A stretch of DNA of 64,000 nt from Nannocystis sp. (GCA_016712315.1 JADJRG010000013.1:248001-312000), one strand, 5' to 3'; shown: positions 1-11,079, counted from the stretch's first letter. Notes: generated by a model not told the origin, from the sequence alone. Translations and numbers: made by a program.

Positions 1-79
1 TCCGCGGCGACCCGAAGGCCATCGTCGGCAGCTCGTCCAGCTCCTCCATCGCATCCAAGCGCGTGTTCGTCATCATCAT
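1..79 (-). CDS. 5' end of a minus-strand CDS truncated by the window edge
   Basis: On the minus strand an open frame begins with three ATG codons in a row (79-71) and runs off the left edge, giving a 26-residue start that ends in MAFGSPR. A strong ribosome binding site (GAGGAGGT, about 84-91) lies 4 to 10 bases upstream of these ATGs. A further in-frame ATG at 97-95 would sit upstream of that site and is less likely. The fragment is too short to assign a family. It is read as real because of the ribosome binding site and the divergent arrangement with the lipoprotein gene at 328. The 230 bases between hold three copies of CCAACGATC but no promoter I can support. Confidence 0.5.
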   Translation of the reverse strand, partial: MMMTNTRLDAMEELDELPTMAFGSPR

Positions 80-327
80 CGAGACCTCCTCGGCCATCGG
101 CCTGCACCGAGCGACTGCAACCCCTCGACCAACCCTCGACCAAGAGATTTCACCAATAGTTCCCGCGAGCGCCCCCAACGATCCCAACCCAAGACGATTC
201 CAGAACCCAACGATCGTAGACCAACACCCAACAACCGTTGGGGTCCCTCCATCCCCAACGATCCCAAAAAGAACAATGATCTCAACAACCAACCCAACGG
301 AATGCCTACTGCAATATCAGCTCAACC

Positions 328-1881
328 ATGCCCCGCCACCCCAACGTCTGCCCCTCCCTCCTCCTCATCATGCTCGGCGTCGGCCTCGGCGCCTGCAGCA
401 AAGACGACGGCACCCGCGTCAGCGAAGACGAGTCGACCGACACCGCGACCGCGACCACCGACACCACCGACGCCGCCGACACCGCCAACACCACCGGATC
501 CACCGACACCGGCTCCGACTCCGCCGACACTGGCGCCGCCGAGCCGCCACCCCCACCGCCCAAGGGCTCGTGCACCGACAACCCCCACCTCACTCCCGAT
601 GACCAGATCAAGAAAATGGGCACCGACCTCTTTCAGATCGACTCGGCCGACCAACCATTCATCCGCTACCTCACGCTCACCCACCTCTACAACGCCGGCT
701 ACTGCCCCGACCAGCTCGGCCGCATCATCCACGCCGCCAACAAGCTGGTCAACAGCCTCTCCACCGAGCCCTTTATCAGGCCCCTCGTCGTCGTCGATCA
801 GGACCACAAGACCCTGCTCCGCCTCGACCTGCGCGACTACGGCTGGCAGCAGGCCCCTGAGTCCGGCGGCGCCAGCGACATCTGGGAGGCGACCGTCGCC
901 CAAAACCCCTTCGCGGTCGAGTTTCAGGGCGAGTTCATCGACGACCTCAAGCTACGCACCACCACCCTCGTCCCCTTCCAGCCCTTCGACGCCTTTCTAC
1001 AGATCACCACCCGCGGCGACCTGTATTATGACATTCTTCAGTTTCCCCAGACCGTCGAGGAGCTGGAGGACCGCCTCGGCGTCCCTGACCCCGCAGACCC
1101 CGCGCTCAAGATCGGCGACGTCATCCGCGCCGGATTTGAGGACTCTGGCGTCTCCGACTGGAACCGCGTCATCGAGCGCCGCCGGATCCCCGCCTCCAGC
1201 TCGCAGGCCTACTGGCGCAGCTACGACTTCATCGACAACACCGGCTTCGCCGACATCTTCGCCCACCCCATCGACTTCGAGGACGCGGGCGGCGAGATCA
1301 TCTTTAACCTGCCCAACGGCCTGCAAGCCTACATGGTCATCGACGAGTTCGGCGGCCGGATCTCCGAGGCCCCCACGCAGGTCGTCAAGGACCCCAAGCA
1401 GCGCGACTCGATCGTCAAGAACGCGATCTCCTGCATGTCCTGCCACGAGGCCGGCATCATCCCCAAACAGGACGATCTCCGCCCCTTCTATCAGGACAAC
1501 AAGGACTTATTCCAGGACCAGGCCGAGCGCAAGCTGATCGAAGCCCTCTACCGCCCGAGCAACGAGCTCGACCCCCTCCAAGCCAAGGACAGCGCGGTCT
1601 TTCAAGGCGCCCTGAACGAGCTCGGCATCCCCCTCACCGACGGCGAGCCGATCGTCACCCTCTCCCTCGCCTTTGAGGCCGGCGTCGACCTGCCCCGCGC
1701 CGCTTCCGAGCTCGGCGTCACCACCCAGCGCCTCGACCAAAACCTCGCCAAACTCGCGCCATCGCTGCAAAAGCTGCGGATCGGCGCCATCAGCCGCGAG
1801 CTCTTCCAGTCCGAATTCCGCGGCGCCGTCTGCGCCCTGCTGCCCGGCGACGACGTCATCCCCGTCTGCACCGGCCTCTAA
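328..1881 (+). CDS. c-heme lipoprotein, first of a tandem pair
   Basis: 517-residue exported lipoprotein. The N-terminus has a hydrophobic signal ending in the lipobox LGAC (Cys about residue 23), then a Ser/Thr/Asp-rich linker to about residue 75. The remaining roughly 440 residues form a conserved globular region carrying one c-type heme site, CMSCH, near residue 372, in the context NAISCMSCHEAGI. The preceding segment GEIIFNLPNGLQAYM recalls a cytochrome-associated domain I have seen in large bacterial surface proteins, but I cannot name it. The next gene is a paralogue starting 40 bases downstream, so the two are probably co-transcribed. Role inferred: membrane-anchored periplasmic or surface electron carrier or redox enzyme; no substrate can be deduced. 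No good ribosome binding site precedes the ATG. Confidence 0.8.
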   Translation: MPRHPNVCPSLLLIMLGVGLGACSKDDGTRVSEDESTDTATATTDTTDAADTANTTGSTDTGSDSADTGAAEPPPPPPKGSCTDNPHLTPDDQIKKMGTDLFQIDSADQPFIRYLTLTHLYNAGYCPDQLGRIIHAANKLVNSLSTEPFIRPLVVVDQDHKTLLRLDLRDYGWQQAPESGGASDIWEATVAQNPFAVEFQGEFIDDLKLRTTTLVPFQPFDAFLQITTRGDLYYDILQFPQTVEELEDRLGVPDPADPALKIGDVIRAGFEDSGVSDWNRVIERRRIPASSSQAYWRSYDFIDNTGFADIFAHPIDFEDAGGEIIFNLPNGLQAYMVIDEFGGRISEAPTQVVKDPKQRDSIVKNAISCMSCHEAGIIPKQDDLRPFYQDNKDLFQDQAERKLIEALYRPSNELDPLQAKDSAVFQGALNELGIPLTDGEPIVTLSLAFEAGVDLPRAASELGVTTQRLDQNLAKLAPSLQKLRIGAISRELFQSEFRGAVCALLPGDDVIPVCTGL

Positions 1882-1921
1882 TACCTCGTTCCCACGAGAA
1901 CAAACCCACAGGAGAGAAGCC

Positions 1922-3712
1922 ATGTTTCAAAACGCCCCCACGATCCCCCTCAGTCTCGTGATCATCGCCGCCTTCGCCGGCTGCGCCGAAGGGGCCGACC
2001 TCGGCGAAGACGATCGCACGCCCCCTGAACACGGCCCCGGCGTCGACCCTGAAGGCGACCCGACCTCCGACCCCGACCCCCCACCCAACCTCGACGAAGA
2101 CGACCTCGGCCGACGCGTCGAGGCCCTGTTCGCTGAAAAATGCGCTGGCTGCCACGGCGTCGGCAACGCGGGCGGGCTCAACAACATCACCGACCTCCCC
2201 TCGCTCATCAGCCGAGGCAAGGTGATCCCCGGACAACCCGACGCCTCACCGATCTACCTCCGGCTCATCAGCACCTCCAACCCCATGCCACCGCCCTCCT
2301 CCGGCCTCACCGTCAGCGATGAGGAGATCGCACTAGTGCGCGAGTGGATCGAGAAGGGCGCCCTCTCGCCTCCGGCGGCCGGATCATGCACCGACAACGC
2401 CCACCTCACCCCCGACGCCCAGGTCAAAAAGATGGGCGCCGACCTCTTAGAGATCGACGCCGCCGACAAACCATTCATCCGCTATCTCACTCTCACTCAC
2501 CTCTACAACGTCGGCTACTGCCCCGAGCAGCTCGACCGCGTCATCCACGCCGCCAACAAGCTGGTCAACAGCCTCTCCACCGAACCTTTTATCATGCCCC
2601 TCGTCGTCGTCGACCCCGACCAAAAGACCGTGCTCCGCCTGGACCTGCGCGACTACGGCTGGGAGCCGGACCCTGAGTCCGGCGACGTCATCGACATCTG
2701 GGAGGCCACCGTCGCGCAAAACCCCTTCGCGATCGAGTTCCAGGGCGAGTTCATCAACGACCTCAAGCAGGACACCACCACGCTCGTCCCCTTCCAGCCC
2801 TTCGACGCCTTTCTACAAGTCACCACCCGCGGCGACCTCTATTATCAGATCCTCGGTATCCCAGAGACCATCGAAGAGCTCGAGGAGCGCCTCGGTGTCC
2901 CGGACCCCGATGACGCCGAAGACCCCGCCTTCACGATCGGCGACGTCATCCGCGCCGGCTTTGAGAACTCCGGCGTCTCCGACTGGAACCGCATCATCGA
3001 GCGCCGCCGGGTCCCCGCCTCGGGCTCACTGGCCTACTGGCGCAGCTACGACTTCCTCGAAAACACCGGCTTCGCCGACATCTTTGCCCACCCCATCGAC
3101 TTCGAGGCCGACGGCGGCGAGATCATCTTCAACCTGCCCAACGGCCTGCAAGCGTACATGCTGATCGACGCCATCGGCGACCGGATCACCGAGGCCCCCA
3201 CGCAGGTCGTCAAAGACCCCAAGCAGCGCGACTCGATCGTCAAGAACGCGATCTCCTGCATGTCCTGCCACGAGGCCGGCATCATCCCCAAACAGGACGA
3301 TCTTCGCCCCTTTTATCAGGACAACAAGGACTTATTCCAGGACCAGGCCGAGCGCAAGCTCATCGAAGCCCTCTACCGCCCGAGCAACGAGCTCGACCTC
3401 CTCCAAGCCAAAGACAGCGCGTTCTTTCAAGGCGCCCTCAACGAGCTCGGCATCCCCCTCACCGACGGCGAGCCGATCGTCACCCGCGCTCTCGCCTTCG
3501 AGGCCAACGTCGACCTGCCGCGCGCCGCCGCCGAGCTCGGCGTCACCACCCAGCGTCTCGAGCAGAACCTCGCCAAACTCGCGCCATCCCTCCAAAAGCT
3601 GCGGATCGGCGGCATCAGCCGCGAGCTCTTTCAATCCGAGTTCCGCGGCGCCGTCTGCACCTTGTTCCCCGGCGACGACATCATCCCCGTCTGCACTCCT
3701 ACCCCTCAGTAG
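1922..3712 (+). CDS. di-heme c-type cytochrome lipoprotein, paralogue of the preceding gene
   Basis: 596-residue lipoprotein. Start chosen at ATG 1922 because AGGAGAG lies just upstream and a signal with lipobox AGC follows; the frame is open further upstream but that part overlaps the previous gene. After an Asp/Pro-rich linker there is an extra small cytochrome c domain (CAGCH about residue 74, with a likely distal Met in the NPMPPP segment), absent from the upstream paralogue. From about residue 155 to the end it closely matches that paralogue, including the CMSCH heme site. The pair therefore looks like a duplication in which one member gained or kept an electron-entry domain. Inferred role: periplasmic or surface electron transfer; partner unknown. 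Confidence 0.8.
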   Translation: MFQNAPTIPLSLVIIAAFAGCAEGADLGEDDRTPPEHGPGVDPEGDPTSDPDPPPNLDEDDLGRRVEALFAEKCAGCHGVGNAGGLNNITDLPSLISRGKVIPGQPDASPIYLRLISTSNPMPPPSSGLTVSDEEIALVREWIEKGALSPPAAGSCTDNAHLTPDAQVKKMGADLLEIDAADKPFIRYLTLTHLYNVGYCPEQLDRVIHAANKLVNSLSTEPFIMPLVVVDPDQKTVLRLDLRDYGWEPDPESGDVIDIWEATVAQNPFAIEFQGEFINDLKQDTTTLVPFQPFDAFLQVTTRGDLYYQILGIPETIEELEERLGVPDPDDAEDPAFTIGDVIRAGFENSGVSDWNRIIERRRVPASGSLAYWRSYDFLENTGFADIFAHPIDFEADGGEIIFNLPNGLQAYMLIDAIGDRITEAPTQVVKDPKQRDSIVKNAISCMSCHEAGIIPKQDDLRPFYQDNKDLFQDQAERKLIEALYRPSNELDLLQAKDSAFFQGALNELGIPLTDGEPIVTRALAFEANVDLPRAAAELGVTTQRLEQNLAKLAPSLQKLRIGGISRELFQSEFRGAVCTLFPGDDIIPVCTPTPQ

Positions 3713-3716
3713 GGGC

Positions 3717-4438
3717 TCAGCTTGGGCGAGGCCACCGTCCCTCCGAAACCGCACCGCCATCGCTCCCCCCCCGCCCGGCGCCTGCCGGTGCGGACACGGG
3801 GGACGGTACGGGGCGGGGTCGATCCCTCCTCCGCCAGCGCAACCGCACCGGCGCGATGAAGCGCCCTACGGCGGATCCGGCCGCCCCGGCCGACAGCTCC
3901 ATCCACGCGTCGTAGGCGTACGCCTCGATGGTGAAGAGGTAGTCGCGCCAGCGCCACCGCTGCGGACCCGCGTCGGTCCCGACGTTGGTCTCGAGGCGCT
4001 CGGGCTCGCCTCGGAGGGGCTGGTACTCGACCGCGACCAGCAGCGGCGGCGACTCGTCGGCGCCGATCTGTTTAGTCGAGTGGCCGAGGAACTTCATCCG
4101 CGTCGAGCCTCGCCGTCGAGGCTGCGAGGGTCGCGGAAGACGACGGGGCGGATGGGGGCCTCGCGGCGCCACTCCCAAGGCTTCTGGTCGCGGCGCCTGG
4201 GCGCGCGGAGGGTGTCGAGGGTGGCGGCCCAGGTCGGGTCGGCGCCAGCGCGGCGGTCGAAGGCGGGCAGGCGCCAGCGAGCGCGGGCGGGGTCGGCGTC
4301 GGGGAGGCGGGCGAGGGGTTCGGCGCCGAGCAGCTCGAGCGCGGCGGAGAGGGCGCCGCGGATGCCGCCGCGCAGCAGCTCCTCGAGGTCGCACTCGACG
4401 ACCGCTGGCCGGGGTCGGGGCAGGCGACCAGGGGTCGC
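3717..4438 (-). pseudogene. frameshifted gene of unknown family, with no clear start
   Basis: Two adjacent minus-strand frames are each coding-like. The upstream one is open from 4438 (VECDLEELLRGG ... RPVVFRDPRSLDGEA) and stops at TGA 4096-4094. The downstream one carries FLGHSTKQIGADESPPLLVAVEYQPLRGEP and AYAYDAWMEL, ending at 3717. They join naturally near 4096-4110 if one base is restored, so this is one gene with a one-base deletion. No ATG, GTG or TTG start is visible at the upstream end, which argues for real decay as well. Family not recognised; members seem to sit beside PD-(D/E)XK-type genes in myxobacteria, and a remnant of that type lies just upstream. Confidence 0.5.
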
Positions 4439-4571
4439 TCAGCCTGGATCTGCCCAGAACGGCTTACCGCCCGATCCCGTTGTTTTTCAAGGAGAGCTCG
4501 CCGTCAACACCGGCCTCGCCAACGGCACGCAACTCCTGGAGTCCACCCCATGGCGCGGCCATCTCGTCTCT

Positions 4572-4979
4572 TCAGTCGGCGAAGACGTCGGCGAGGCTCT
4601 TGGCGCCGAGGGCGCGGCGGAGCCAGGTGTCGAGGCGCTCGCCATCGCTGCAGCCGAAGATCTGTTGGCGCGCGTCGTCGGGGATGGTGAGGCCCTGCAG
4701 CTCGAGGATCTGGAGGATGGCCTTGGCCTCGCCCTCGGCGCGGCCCTTGGCTTCGCCCTCAGCGCGGCCCTTGGCGTAGTACTCGCGGGCGAAGTCACTC
4801 TGGTACTCGTAGCGTCCGGTCTGCATGAGCTGCTCCAAGGCGGTGCGGGTGAGGTCGCCGAGGCGGGCGAAGATGGCGTCAGCGTACAAGGCTGCGGCGT
4901 CGCTGTCGAGGTCGTGGGCAGCGGTGAGCGCCGCCGCGGCGATGTGTTCGCGCTGATCGCCGTCGAGATGACCAGAAGG
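4572..4979 (-). pseudogene. C-terminal remnant of an Rpn/YhgA-like PD-(D/E)XK nuclease-family protein
   Basis: Open minus-strand frame of about 135 residues without a proper start: a TGA at 4982-4980 precedes it and the only internal start is a TTG. The text (EHIAAAALTAAHDLDSD, RYEYQSDFAREYYAKGRAEGEAKG, LADVFAD) matches the C-terminal half of the transposase-like Rpn/DUF4351-type nuclease family that is abundant in myxobacteria, including the typical repeated GRAEGEAK helix. The N-terminal nuclease core (roughly 150 to 200 residues in intact members) is missing. It is probably a dead fragment; the 5' flank (4980-5126) shows no other coding signal. Confidence 0.55.
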
Positions 4980-5126
4980 TCATGTCAGTTGAAACTTTTG
5001 TGAGCTGAGATCAACGCCGTGCAGCCGCCGGCCCGCTGGCCGCGACCACGCCTTCGTCGCCTGGTAGCCCGCCGACCGGCTGCGGGCCACGAGGAGTCAC
5101 CGTCGGCCCGGACCCACGCGTGTGAG

Positions 5127-5936
5127 ATGGCGACGGATGAGGCCTCATTCGCGTCGGCCGCGCGCGTGCGACACTGCCGCGCAAGGACGCGGGTGAACTA
5201 CGAAGAAGGACAGCAGGTGACGCGACGGTGGCTGATCGAGGCGGGGGTGGGCCCCGGTCAGCGCGTGCTCGATCTCGGCACAGGCCCCGGGTCGGTCGCC
5301 GCACTCGTCCTCGACCTCGTCGGCCCGACCGGAGATGTCGTCGGGCTCGATCGCAGCGGGCCGTTCCTCACGATGGCGCGCGAGCGGCTGGCGGGGCGGC
5401 CGTACAGCGCGCGTGAGGTCGATCTCGACGGTCCGCTGCCCGACGACCTCGGCACCTTCGACGTGGTCGTCGAGCGGCGCGTGTTGATGTACTTACAACG
5501 CCCGGCCGCTGCGCTCGCGCGCGCCGCGGCGCACCTGCGTCCCGGCGGCCTCGCGTGGTGCCAGGGTTTTGTACTGGACCCCACGCCGACGGCGCTGCCG
5601 CTGCACGACACGGTGCTCGGGTGGATGGTGCGGATGCTCGAGTTCGAGTCGGCGTCGTGGACCTTCGGGCGCGAGCTCCCGCGGGTGTTCCGCGAGGCGG
5701 GCCTGCCTCCGCCTGTGATGCGCGCCGACGTGGACGTGGCGTCGCCTGGTCAGCCCGACTCGCTGGTCGATCGGATCCGCTTCGTCGTGCCGCGGCTCGT
5801 CGAGGCGGGGATCCCGGCGGAGGTGATCGATCTCGACACGCTCGCCGCCCGCCTCAGCGCTGAGCGCGACCGCGTCGGCGCGCCGTGGTTCGCGGACATG
5901 GCCGTCGCCGCGTGGGCGCGCACGCCGGCGGTGTAG
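5127..5936 (+). CDS. class I SAM-dependent methyltransferase
   Basis: About 269 residues from ATG 5127. The SAM-binding motif I is VLDLGTGPGSVA, followed by an acidic residue at the end of strand 2 (VVGLDRS) and a motif IV-like FDVVVERRVLMYL; this order is typical of class I methyltransferases acting on small molecules. The start is uncertain: GTG 5193, preceded by AAGGA at 5 bases, would leave about 20 residues before the core, common for the family, while the frame is also open back to 5019. Substrate unknown. It stands alone between the decayed nuclease remnant and a non-coding gap (5937-6081) in which I see nothing. Confidence 0.7.
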   Translation: MATDEASFASAARVRHCRARTRVNYEEGQQVTRRWLIEAGVGPGQRVLDLGTGPGSVAALVLDLVGPTGDVVGLDRSGPFLTMARERLAGRPYSAREVDLDGPLPDDLGTFDVVVERRVLMYLQRPAAALARAAAHLRPGGLAWCQGFVLDPTPTALPLHDTVLGWMVRMLEFESASWTFGRELPRVFREAGLPPPVMRADVDVASPGQPDSLVDRIRFVVPRLVEAGIPAEVIDLDTLAARLSAERDRVGAPWFADMAVAAWARTPAV

Positions 5937-6081
5937 GCACCTCCCCTCGGCGCGGGGATACCAGATCGTTGACGCTCACTCGCCGCCGCCCTTGACCCTG
6001 CACACGGCGCCTCGTCGTAGGTCTTGCCCATGCGGCGTGAACGGGCCGAGCGGCGGCTCGCTGACATTCTGCGGTCGAGGA

Positions 6082-6735
6082 TCATTTACCGGAGCGGCGG
6101 CGGCGGCGGCGACGATCGACCGAACGCCGCCGCAACCCCTTCGCCGTCCGTGCCGCCGCTCGCACATCGTCCCGGAGGAGTAGTACCTCTTCGCGCAAGA
6201 GTGTCATGCGCTCCTCCGCCGCGGAAGTAGGCGCAGCGGGGCTGGAGGGTGCAGTCGGCGTCGCCGAGAGATTTCCTGCGGTCGTGGCCACGGGCGGCCG
6301 GGTTGAGCTGTAGCCTCTGGCGGGGGCGGCGGGCGCCTCCGGTGGGTCGGCAGCGGGGGTTTCGGGGGCGATGATAACGGGCGTCGCGGGCGCCTCCAGC
6401 GGGTCGGCTTCGGTGGCGGCAGCGTCGTCGCTGATGGTGCTCGCCTCGCTGTTGGTCGCGTCGGAGTCGACCGCGGCCGCCGCATCCGCCGCATCCGCTG
6501 CATCCGCCGCGCCCTCTTCGTGGGTCATGGTGCTCGCCTCGCTGTTGGTCGCGTCGGAGTCGACCGCGGCCGCCGCATCCGCCGCATCCGCCGCATCCGC
6601 CGCATCCGCCGCATCCGCCGCGCCCTCTTCGTGGGTCATGGTGCTCGCCTCGCTGTTGGTCGCGTCGGAGTCGACCGCGGCCGCCGCATCCGCCGCATCC
6701 GCCGCATCCGCCGCGCCCTCTTCGTGCTCCCTCAC
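6082..6735 (-). CDS. low-complexity Ala/Asp repeat protein, hypothetical
   Basis: 217 residues starting at GTG 6735, whose last bases overlap the TGA stop of the upstream gene (GTGA), a typical coupled start. The N-terminal half is three tandem copies of a 31 to 37 residue unit containing (AAD)n, AVDSDATNSEAS and THEEG. A Pro/Ala linker follows, then a short charged helix (ERMTLLREEVLLLRDDVRAA) that could be a coiled coil, and a basic tail (RRRRRRRSGK). No signal peptide or known domain. Its composition resembles the linker of the polyglutamine protein encoded divergently at 8896. The plus-strand frame over the same repeats is read as a shadow, because only the minus frame has the coupled start. 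Function unknown. Confidence 0.55.
   Translation of the reverse strand: MREHEEGAADAADAADAAAAVDSDATNSEASTMTHEEGAADAADAADAADAADAAAAVDSDATNSEASTMTHEEGAADAADAADAAAAVDSDATNSEASTISDDAAATEADPLEAPATPVIIAPETPAADPPEAPAAPARGYSSTRPPVATTAGNLSATPTAPSSPAAPTSAAEERMTLLREEVLLLRDDVRAAARTAKGLRRRSVDRRRRRRRSGK
6434..6730. repeat. three tandem in-frame repeats (93, 111 and about 93 bases)
   Basis: Units begin at 6434, 6527 and 6638, each with ATGGTGCTCGCCTCGCTGTT on the plus strand. The middle unit is 18 bases longer because it has two extra copies of the 9-base element CCGCATCCG. All length changes are multiples of three, so the minus-strand frame of the Ala/Asp protein stays open. This pattern suggests expansion by slippage or unequal crossing over. 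Confidence 0.9.
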
Positions 6736-7853
6736 CTCATCGACCGTCGCCTCCGCTTAAGCGCCGCCGTCGCCTCGGCCGCGCGCGCGGGCCGACAGGC
6801 GCGGGGTGTCTCTTTTAAAAATTCGCGATGGAGCTGCGACCACGGGTCGCTAAGCTCTTCGAGGCGGATCGTCCACGTATGGCCCTCGCGCACCATCAGG
6901 CACGTCTTCGTCGCCAGCAGCAGTTGCAGCGCGTGGGACAGCGTCCGCGGGGAGATCCTCAATTTCAGCTCGCCGGCAACCTCTTGGAGCTTCTTTAAGA
7001 TCCTACCCGTAAGCCCCACCAAGTCCTCGGCTCCTCGCAGCGCCAGCTCGCACAGCAGCCGCGTCACCGTCGGCAGCGCTTGTCCTCCGCGGGAGCGGTG
7101 CTCCTCCTTCACCTTCGCCTTCTTCGCCCGCCGCAGCAGCGCCTCAAAGCACCCACGCAGCGCGCTCGATACTCGCGCCTTGTCCTCTGGCGCCAGCCGC
7201 TCTCGGGCGAGAATTCGATCGTACTCAGCGCTGAGGCTCGCGGGCAGACGCAGCGGCTCGCCCGCGGCCTGCGTCTTCTGCGACTCGGATCGTGGTCCCG
7301 CTGGCGCCGTCCGCCCGCGCCCGCGCCCTCGCCCGTTCCCGCCTCGTGTCCCAGGGATCCCCACGCCCAGGTGTCTGACCGAGTCGAAGTTCAGGTCATG
7401 CAAGGAGCCGGGCTTACCGAAGCTCACCGCGTCCATCTGCCCGAACGGGTCGTCCTGTGCGCGGACAAACACCAGTTGATCGCCCTGACAGGCGCACAAG
7501 ATGGCGCCCGTTGACAGCGTCGCCACACCGACAAGGACGGCCCCTCCCACCAGCCTAAAGAACCGCTTCACGCCCGCCTCGGTCACGACAGGTACAGGCA
7601 CAGCCGCGGCGTTGTTGCCCTGTTGGAAGAAGAGGAGGGCCTCGTCCACGGCGCGCCGCGACCCCGCCGCAAGGGGCGTGACGAACTCTTTCTCGCGCAG
7701 GAGCACCGCGTACGACCTCTCGTAGCGGCCGAAAGTGCAGAGCTCGCCCGCGTGTGTACGCGCCACCACACGACCCCCCGACGCCAGGTCCTCGCCCGCC
7801 AGATGCGCCGCGTACTCCCCGACCAACTGCCCCCACCAACGATCGCCGTCCAT
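6732..7853 (-). CDS. hypothetical membrane-associated protein with a possible winged-helix-like C-terminal region
   Basis: 373 residues. Start set at ATG 7853 because GGGAGG lies 5 bases upstream; a longer open frame to 7907 lacks such a site. Residues about 80 to 110 contain one hydrophobic stretch (FFRLVGGAVLVGVATLSTGAILCAC), then a Gly/Arg-rich linker. The C-terminal part (EDLVGLTGRILKKLQEV ... SPRTLSHALQLLLATKTC ... HTWTIRLEEL) is helical and reads like a small DNA- or protein-binding module. No family recognised. The downstream Ala/Asp repeat gene overlaps its stop (GTGA), so the two are co-translated. Divergent from the gene pair at 8405 and 8896, with which it shares the control region. 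Confidence 0.6.
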   Translation of the reverse strand: MDGDRWWGQLVGEYAAHLAGEDLASGGRVVARTHAGELCTFGRYERSYAVLLREKEFVTPLAAGSRRAVDEALLFFQQGNNAAAVPVPVVTEAGVKRFFRLVGGAVLVGVATLSTGAILCACQGDQLVFVRAQDDPFGQMDAVSFGKPGSLHDLNFDSVRHLGVGIPGTRGGNGRGRGRGRTAPAGPRSESQKTQAAGEPLRLPASLSAEYDRILARERLAPEDKARVSSALRGCFEALLRRAKKAKVKEEHRSRGGQALPTVTRLLCELALRGAEDLVGLTGRILKKLQEVAGELKLRISPRTLSHALQLLLATKTCLMVREGHTWTIRLEELSDPWSQLHREFLKETPRACRPARAAEATAALKRRRRSMR

Positions 7854-8404
7854 CGCAGCCTCCCTAAAGAGGATCGAGGTTACTACGGCGGACCCCAGCT
7901 CGCGCAAGCGGTAACCTGGGGGGCCACGAACCCCACGACACGGGCCCCTACACCCAAACGCCAGCGGGCCATCGACCTAGCCCTCAGACCACCCAGCCCA
8001 AACCAGAACGACGCGAGCCCAATGCCGCAAGAACGTTGTTTACCCTGACTAACTCGAAGGACACCGCGACCAATCGACCAACAAACCGCCGCGCATCGAG
8101 AGGCTCTCAACCGCGCATTGAGAGGCTCTCGTGCGCGACCAACCCCCAGCGCGCCGGGTCGCTGCCCCGATCCGCCAGAACAGCCCCGATCAGCGCCACA
8201 GACTCGCCCCACGGCTGCCCGCGCAGCAACGCACGCGCCGATGACCACGCTCCGATCGCGCGATCACGGCCACCAACCCGCACGCGCGACATCGTCATAA
8301 ACACGCATTCGAGCCTGCGACAGGGGCGAAATTATTCGTTGCACCTCGCGAGAGAGCTCGCGTACCCCTGAGCTGACGGCTTCTTGCCGGAGGACGGTGC
8401 GTGG
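7854..8404. promoter_or_regulatory. 551-base divergent control region
   Basis: Lies between the minus-strand pair ending at 7853 and the plus-strand pair starting at 8405. It holds a tandem palindrome at 8091-8130 (listed separately). A 65-codon minus-strand frame at 8107-8304 has coding-like text (GAWSSARALLRGQPWGE) but no ribosome binding site and overlaps the palindromes, so it is not called as a gene. No -35/-10 pair could be assigned with confidence. Confidence 0.45.
8091..8130. promoter_or_regulatory. tandem palindromic repeat, possible operator
   Basis: Two 18-base copies, GCGCATCGAGAGGCTCTC (8091-8108) and GCGCATTGAGAGGCTCTC (8113-8130), differ at one base. Each ends in the near-palindrome GAGAGGCTCTC. 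They are spaced 22 bases apart, about two helical turns, so two protein dimers could bind the same DNA face. The position in the middle of a divergent intergenic region fits a repressor or activator site for both gene pairs. No regulator is identified. Confidence 0.5.
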
Positions 8405-8848
8405 ATGCGGCGGGTTCTGATTAACGGCAGGGTGGTGGAGGCGGACGAGGCGACACTTGCGGGCCTCCAAGCTCAAGGGCTCTTGGTGCAGGAGCTCGCA
8501 GGGGGGTCGCTTCCACCGCCATCAGCAACCTTGCCCGTGGGACAGCTCCGAGACGTCATGAGCTTGATGATCGAGGTGCTCGGTGACGTCCGAAGACTCG
8601 CGGTCACTCAAGCCGCCGACATGAACGAGCTCAGCCAGGCGTTCGGGATCCTCGTGCTCGAGCAGACGAAGCGCTTCACAGAGGAGCTCGCCCGGGCGAG
8701 AGCCGCGAGCCAGAAGAGCCTCGGCGACGTCGACATGCTGGCGCGTGCGATCGTCGCCCACAACTTCGGACAAGCCGCCGCCCAGACCGCCGCACAGACC
8801 GCCACCACGCCAACCGAGGCGCGGGTCACAAGAAAGCCTTATCACTAA
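8405..8848 (+). CDS. hypothetical helical protein
   Basis: 147 residues from ATG 8405 (GGAGGA about 10 bases upstream; the frame is open back to a TTG at 8384). The N-terminus MRRVLINGRVVEAD is a short basic strand-like segment. Most of the rest (LRDVMSLMIEVLGDVRRLA ... LEQTKRFTEELARARAASQ) is predicted helical and heptad-like, with an Ala/Thr-rich tail. No signal peptide, no known domain. It is followed after 47 bases by the polyglutamine protein, which also has long coiled-coil segments, so the two may interact; that is inference only. Confidence 0.6.
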   Translation: MRRVLINGRVVEADEATLAGLQAQGLLVQELAGGSLPPPSATLPVGQLRDVMSLMIEVLGDVRRLAVTQAADMNELSQAFGILVLEQTKRFTEELARARAASQKSLGDVDMLARAIVAHNFGQAAAQTAAQTATTPTEARVTRKPYH

Positions 8849-8895
8849 AAGATCCCCGTCGTCGGTGTGCGGCGCTTACAACACGGAGGCGCGAA

Positions 8896-10914
<2,019 letters not shown>

Positions 10915-11079
10915 CCTCCGAGCCATCACGGGCATCGTTCTCGCCTACACGGGGCTCCTGGAGGGAGCTACCGCCGGTTCCGTGCGGGCCAGCTCGCTAG
11001 ACCTCATCGCTCCAGCGCCGTCCCGCCGCTTAGCACACCAATACGATGACGGCATGCCCGGCCGCTCCGACGACGATCT

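Noticed and set aside
63..602. 179-codon open frame at the left end of the plus strand
   Set aside because: Low-quality His/Arg/Pro text overlapping the start of the lipoprotein gene in another frame; a shadow.
6371..6760. Plus-strand Ala/Ser repeat protein over the 6434-6730 repeats
   Set aside because: The minus-strand frame has a coupled GTGA start and a charged helical tail; the plus frame has neither a start site nor other features.
8107..8304. 65-codon minus-strand frame in the divergent control region
   Set aside because: The text looks partly coding, but it lacks a ribosome binding site and covers the palindromes. It may be a remnant; not enough support to call.
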